Position numbers and translations under genes: made by a program. The notes under the pieces are model-generated. The model searched no databases, had not been told where the DNA came from, and was given only the letters and a program-made list of their open reading frames with translations. A DNA stretch of 16,744 nucleotides from Planctomycetota bacterium (GTDB taxonomy: Bacteria > Planctomycetota > UBA1135 > GCA-002686595), in NCBI GenBank assembly GCA_029259675.1, contig JAJDES010000084.1:1-16744 (forward strand). Reading direction: 5' to 3'. Positions 13,480 through 16,744 of the stretch are shown here, piece by piece. Every line of letters starts with the position of its first letter. The stretch's first letter is position 1.

Positions 13480-15600
13480 TTACCAGGTGAGCAAGATCTG
13501 CAAGAAGGCCGAGTAAAGGGTTTGGTCGGACTGGTAGATGCGCTCGAAGCCATCCCCAACCACCAATGCCGATGCTCCCGCCTGAAGAATGACGTTGTTC
13601 GTCAACCACGGGCGCCATTGGGTGCCCATAAAGAGTTCGTAGCCGATTTCGCGTTCGACGCGAGGCAGCTCGAGGTAAACCTCAAGCGGATCGGATTCGG
13701 CGAAACGCAGGTAGCTGCCGCCGAATTGAGCGCGCCACGTAGGCGTCAGCTCCACATCAATCGCGCCGCCGATCTGGTGCAGGCCGGGGTTCACGAAGTT
13801 CGACTGTCCCTGAAGCTTGTTCGACTGCAAGTCGGGCAGGGGACTGAAGGCGTTGGTCAAGTTGACGCCCAAAAGGCGAATGGCCTGACTGTTGAAGAAG
13901 GACAGCGGTCCACCTGCAAAGTTGGGCGCATCCAGAATGGCGTCGAAGCCCTTGGCGTCGCCGTCGCGGGTATCGTCATCGCCCGATGCATAAAGGAAGA
14001 AGAGGCGCGGGCGCCACCAATCGACATCGTAGGAAATCTCCAGTGCCGCCATTTGAGCGTCGATGTCGACCTCGCGCGCCGCGAAGGGATTGAGATCTTC
14101 CTTGCCGAAGGCGTGGTACAGCGCGTGGGTCACGTTGATGCGATCCAGGTGACCTTCACCGGTCCAACCAAGGTAGTAGGACTGGACTTTGTTGACTTTG
14201 GCCAAGCCGACAGGTGCCGGGCTTACCAGGAAACCGTTGTCGTCAAACTCGGTGCTGCGGTGGTCGTTGTTCGCGTGGAAGGAGAACTGCGAGACGAAGC
14301 CAAAAACGGGCCAATCCTGCCGATAAACGTTGGCAATGAAAACTTCCTGCTCGCGATCCTCGAACTTGTTCAACTCGGAGTTCGTGTCCTTGTCGAGCAT
14401 GTCGAAGTACACCAAGTTGTACTGCCAGCGGTTTTCGTCGTAGTTGCCGAACAGCCGCGCGCCCAAGTTGGTGTCGTCGAAGATGAAGCCGCGGAAATCA
14501 CTGCGGAACGGCAAGATGCCGATTTCGCTGGAGATGAAGTCGTAGCGATCTGTGATGTCGAACAGGTGATACTCGAACAACGCTTCCTGTAGGGCGACAT
14601 CCGATTCCTGGCGCGTACGACCACCGGCAACATTGATCTTGACCCCGCCGACTTCATCAAGACTGATGTCGGTGTAGGTAAAAACGGGAGTGATCTTCAA
14701 GCGCCATTCAACCGGCTTGAAAGCTTGCTGGCCCTTGAACAGGTCGAAGCTAACTGCGAAATCGCTGCGCCCGAATTGGACTTTACTGCCGCCGAAAAAG
14801 TCCTGGTCAATAGCGCCGCCGCTTACCGCAGACCCCGTAATTCCTGTTCCAATCGGCAGTTTGCGCTGTTCAAAGAGCAAACGCTCGGTGACGTTGATGT
14901 CCAGGAACAGGTCCTCACCGTGGATCGGGTCGAGCGGGAAATCCCCCTTGAAGCGGTGTTGTTGGTAGGAGTTCCACTTGTTTGAGACGCGATTGACCTC
15001 GTCATAGTCCGGAGGCTGGATAGGGACATCGCCTAGCTCCCTTCCGCCGATGACGACATCCTTCAACACATAGGGGTTGCCTTTTCCGTACCAACGGGAA
15101 AAGACCGGAGCCATGTACGACTGCAGCTCTTCCTCGTCCCCGCCTTCCTGGCTGATTCCAGCCGCGGGCGCGTTCCCATCCGTCGTTTCGGTGGGATCAC
15201 CGCTACGAACTCCGACGCTCCCGTTTGAACTTGGCTGGGTATTGCTCGGGTCGACATTCAAAGGAAGAACCGTCGAAGTTCCGGCAATTGTCGACTTGGA
15301 GGGTTCGGGGCCCGAAAGACTCCCTTCCATGCTTGTGCTGTATTGCGCAGCTTCAATCGAACCGGTATTCGTCGCGTAGGTCGCGGACAAATCCGTACTC
15401 GAAGAATCTCTGCCGTTTGGAATCGGAGCTGACGAGCCCGCTTCGATTCCATGGCGCTGCTCGCTGTATTGGTTCCCAATACATCCGAAGCACAAGCCCG
15501 CCAGAGCGAGGCATGCAGCCGCGACTGGTTTGATGCGTACAACGACACTGTCGATGGCCCCGGGCACCACCGAGTGCACGGATCCGTTGATACGGATCAT
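13480..15600 (-). CDS. Outer-membrane beta-barrel (porin-like) protein
   Basis: From ATG 15600 the protein has 706 residues. The start was chosen because GGAGGAG precedes it at 15604-15610; an upstream in-frame ATG (15678) has no such site and would overlap the promoter region. An N-terminal signal (K24, then VAAACLALAGLCFGC) ends at Cys40. Position -3 of this possible lipobox is Cys rather than Leu, so lipidation is uncertain. Residues 41-170 are a Ser/Thr/Asn/Gly-rich linker. The rest shows the alternating aromatic/polar strands and Asp/Asn-rich turns of a transmembrane barrel (for example WQYNLVYFDML, WRPRLFFLYASGDDDTRDGD) and ends in ILLTW, a terminal aromatic as in BAM-inserted proteins. 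The YASGDDD-type segment recalls alginate-export-like porins, but only weakly. As first gene of a cytochrome operon it may hold the decaheme lipoprotein, as MtrB-type barrels do; that is inference. No N-terminal CxxC of MtrB was seen. Confidence 0.82.
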   Translation of the reverse strand: MIRINGSVHSVVPGAIDSVVVRIKPVAAACLALAGLCFGCIGNQYSEQRHGIEAGSSAPIPNGRDSSSTDLSATYATNTGSIEAAQYSTSMEGSLSGPEPSKSTIAGTSTVLPLNVDPSNTQPSSNGSVGVRSGDPTETTDGNAPAAGISQEGGDEEELQSYMAPVFSRWYGKGNPYVLKDVVIGGRELGDVPIQPPDYDEVNRVSNKWNSYQQHRFKGDFPLDPIHGEDLFLDINVTERLLFEQRKLPIGTGITGSAVSGGAIDQDFFGGSKVQFGRSDFAVSFDLFKGQQAFKPVEWRLKITPVFTYTDISLDEVGGVKINVAGGRTRQESDVALQEALFEYHLFDITDRYDFISSEIGILPFRSDFRGFIFDDTNLGARLFGNYDENRWQYNLVYFDMLDKDTNSELNKFEDREQEVFIANVYRQDWPVFGFVSQFSFHANNDHRSTEFDDNGFLVSPAPVGLAKVNKVQSYYLGWTGEGHLDRINVTHALYHAFGKEDLNPFAAREVDIDAQMAALEISYDVDWWRPRLFFLYASGDDDTRDGDAKGFDAILDAPNFAGGPLSFFNSQAIRLLGVNLTNAFSPLPDLQSNKLQGQSNFVNPGLHQIGGAIDVELTPTWRAQFGGSYLRFAESDPLEVYLELPRVEREIGYELFMGTQWRPWLTNNVILQAGASALVVGDGFERIYQSDQTLYSAFLQILLTW

Positions 15601-15603
15601 CCG

Positions 15604-15610
15604 CTCCTCC
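15604..15610 (-). promoter_or_regulatory. RBS of the beta-barrel gene
   Basis: GGAGGAG on the minus strand, with CGG between it and ATG 15600. It decides this start over the longer frame beginning at 15678. A second GGAGGAG-like copy lies a few bases further upstream (about 15619-15625) and is probably incidental. Confidence 0.65.
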
Positions 15611-15673
15611 TTGTTTCTGCTCCTCCGTGTAACCGCCAACGTCGAAAATATGAGCGTTGCGGTTTGCGCGCGG

Positions 15674-15682
15674 AGCATAGCA
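15674..15682 (-). promoter_or_regulatory. Candidate extended -10 promoter for the cytochrome operon
   Basis: The minus strand reads TGC-TATGCT, matching an extended -10 (TGnTATAAT) with four of six hexamer bases, about 75 nt before ATG 15600. There is no good -35 at 16-18 nt, so this is a weak prediction. Confidence 0.3.
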
Positions 15683-15797
15683 CGGGAATTCGAAAAGCGC
15701 TGTCCGAGTCCGCACGAAGTATTCGCGGCTTGGGCAAATATGCACCGACTAAACTTTCCACAATTTGGGCTTTCCTAGCTTGCCGCAATTCCCCACC

Positions 15798-15826
15798 TTG
15801 GCGGAATGGATTCGCGCACTTAGGAT
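15798..15826 (+). promoter_or_regulatory. Candidate sigma70-type promoter for the HbpS-like gene
   Basis: TTGGCG (15798-15803) and TAGGAT (15821-15826) are separated by exactly 17 nt, each with four of six consensus bases. Transcription would start near 15833, giving a leader of about 70 nt before the GTG start. Confidence 0.4.
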
Positions 15827-15833
15827 GCGCGCT

Positions 15834-15862
15834 GGGGAGCGCCCCTCACTATTGGAGGGCGC
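15834..15862 (+). other. Overlapping alternative hairpins in the predicted leader
   Basis: GGGG-AGCG-CCCC (15834-15845) can form a short stem. Bases 15839-15847 can instead pair with 15855-15862 (GAGGGCGC), forming an 8-bp stem with one bulged C and a 7-nt loop. The two stems share bases and exclude each other. This may be an RNA switch, a stability element or chance. Confidence 0.25.
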
Positions 15863-15890
15863 CTATGGATGTATTGCCGCACTGCGGTCG

Positions 15891-15898
15891 AGGAGGAG
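15891..15898 (+). promoter_or_regulatory. RBS deciding the GTG start of the HbpS-like gene
   Basis: AGGAGGAG lies 3 nt before GTG 15902 (5 nt from the AGGAGG core). The in-frame ATG three codons later would sit about 14 nt from that core, so GTG is preferred. Confidence 0.6.
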
Positions 15899-15901
15899 CA
15901 C

Positions 15902-16744
15902 GTGATAGGCATGCACTTTAGAAAGTGTCGACCGGTTCGTTTCGCCCTGGCGCTCGCCGCCATCTCATCAATTTGGTTGGCGACAAGCCTTCCCGGTTGC
16001 AGCGTTGGTGGTGGAGGTCAAACGCCGTTCGTCGCAACGGTGGACTTCACGACAGTCGCGGCTGGGGACGTGCTCACAAACGCTGAAGCTAATAGCGTTG
16101 TGGTGGCCGCCATTCAGGCGATTGGGGCCACAACTCTGGCGAATTTCGAAGTTTCCGTCGCTGTTACCGACCGCGTCGGAAACATCTTGCAGCTGTACAA
16201 CAGCCGCGGCGATGGAACCGGCGATCCGGAGAACGAATTCGCCGTTTCATTGGCTCGAACCGCTGCATATTTGAGTCACAGCCAAGCGCCGTTGACCTCG
16301 CGCACCGGCCAGTTCATCAGCACGTTTCACTTCCCCTCGGTTTTCGATACGACGCGCTACATCGATCCGTGCATCGACCAAGCGACGGGCTTAGCCATCC
16401 CCGGCTGCATGGGTTTGGCACCGCGCCAACCGACCACCGGCATTAAGAACACGCCCCAGGGACCCCTGTGGCAAATTGACATTTCGAATCGCGGAGCCAT
16501 CAACATTCCGCCGATTCCGCAGCTGACGAATTCCGATGGCAGCCGGCCGACACCGGGCATGACCCCATTGCCCGGCGGAATTCCGCTCTACAAAAACACA
16601 ACGGCAACGGCCTGCGCGAACCCCGACGCCCTGTGTGTGGGGCGCCGATTGGTCGGAGCTGTCGGCGTTTACGTTGCGGATTTGACCGCCACGATTGACA
16701 TGACCAGCACCCTGATGCTGCCCTTCCCCGACTTGGCGGAATTT
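15902..16744 (+). CDS. GlcG/HbpS-like (DUF336-type) heme-binding lipoprotein, C-terminus beyond right edge
   Basis: The frame is open for 281 codons from GTG 15902 to the window end, so the C-terminus is missing. An alternative start is ATG 15911; residue numbers here use that ATG. Residues 1-30 form a lipoprotein signal with basic start HFRKCRPVR, a hydrophobic core and lipobox LPGC (Cys30), followed by a GGGG spacer. Residues from about 55 match the GlcG/HbpS pattern: A-x2-AIQAIGATTLANFEVSVAV, then VTDRVGNILQLY, then ARTAAYLSHSQAPLTSRTGQF, and later GGIPLYK and RLVGAVGVYV. HbpS-type proteins bind heme or sense redox state; family members outside actinomycetes are mostly uncharacterised. The long Pro/Thr/Gly-rich insertion with cysteines between the two halves differs from the compact HbpS domain. 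It is transcribed divergently from the cytochrome operon, so a role in heme handling for it is plausible but inferred. The family call rests on motifs only. Confidence 0.75.
   Translation, partial: MIGMHFRKCRPVRFALALAAISSIWLATSLPGCSVGGGGQTPFVATVDFTTVAAGDVLTNAEANSVVVAAIQAIGATTLANFEVSVAVTDRVGNILQLYNSRGDGTGDPENEFAVSLARTAAYLSHSQAPLTSRTGQFISTFHFPSVFDTTRYIDPCIDQATGLAIPGCMGLAPRQPTTGIKNTPQGPLWQIDISNRGAINIPPIPQLTNSDGSRPTPGMTPLPGGIPLYKNTTATACANPDALCVGRRLVGAVGVYVADLTATIDMTSTLMLPFPDLAEF

Larger units (their letters stand above)
15601..15901. other. Divergent intergenic/regulatory region (about 300 nt)
   Basis: This separates the minus-strand operon from the plus-strand HbpS-like gene. No coding region is supported in it. 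It holds a candidate extended -10 on the minus strand (15674-15682), a candidate plus-strand promoter (15798-15826), overlapping hairpins (15834-15862) and the two RBSs. No convincing transcription-factor inverted repeat was found. Confidence 0.6.

Noticed and set aside
13413..13559. N-terminal extension of the decaheme lipoprotein to ATG 13559
   Set aside because: It would overlap the end of the barrel gene, is Arg/Pro/Ser-rich with no conserved look, and would bury the lipoprotein signal about 80 residues in.
13522..14592. 356-codon plus-strand open frame
   Set aside because: Antisense to the beta-barrel gene, with no recognisable domain or RBS. The minus frame has a signal peptide, barrel strands and a terminal aromatic.
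15601..15678. N-terminal extension of the beta-barrel protein to ATG 15678
   Set aside because: It would put an Arg-rich stretch before the signal peptide and has no RBS, whereas GGAGGAG stands directly before ATG 15600.

Overview
The window (about 57% GC by eye) comes from a Gram-negative-type bacterium with an outer membrane: it encodes lipoprotein signal peptides, an outer-membrane beta-barrel and a very cytochrome-rich periplasm. Long FHA/Pro-Lys-Ala-Glu proteins, giant multiheme cytochromes, an LVIVD propeller and a HbpS-like protein together suggest Planctomycetota or possibly Myxococcota. There is no rRNA or other phylogenetic marker here, so that placement is weak.

Layout: seven genes lie on the minus strand and read from about 15600 towards position 1, probably as one operon (gaps of 67, 65, 13, 140, 13 and 8 nt). 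In transcription order they are: an outer-membrane beta-barrel (13480-15600); a lipoprotein with 10 CxxCH heme sites plus a seven-repeat LVIVD propeller (9393-13412); an FHA-linker-FHA tail-anchored protein (7153-9327); a 17-heme secreted cytochrome c (4734-7139); a membrane protein with two H-x13-H helices typical of a diheme cytochrome b (3562-4593); a fusion of two cyclic-nucleotide-binding-like domains with a four-cluster [4Fe-4S] module (2028-3548); and an FHA-TM-multiheme cytochrome with at least 12 hemes, cut by the left edge (1-2019). A roughly 300-nt divergent promoter region separates these from a plus-strand lipoprotein with a GlcG/HbpS-like domain (15902 to the right edge).

How the parts may work together (inference): the four-cluster Fe-S protein sits on the cytoplasmic face, the diheme cytochrome b exchanges electrons with the quinone pool, the 17-heme and FHA-anchored cytochromes span the periplasm, and the decaheme lipoprotein with the beta-barrel carries electrons to or through the outer membrane. 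At least 39 c-type and probably two b-type hemes are encoded, but no recognisable catalytic oxidoreductase subunit. Three of the seven proteins carry cytoplasmic signalling domains (FHA or CNB), two of them fused directly to redox modules. This suggests an electron-transfer chain wired to phosphorylation or cyclic-nucleotide signalling. Several of these domains have lost their usual ligand residues and may now act as structural docking modules.

No tRNA, rRNA, CRISPR array, insertion sequence or phage gene was seen. The only strong DNA repeat is the coding repeat for the Pro-Lys-Ala-Glu linker.
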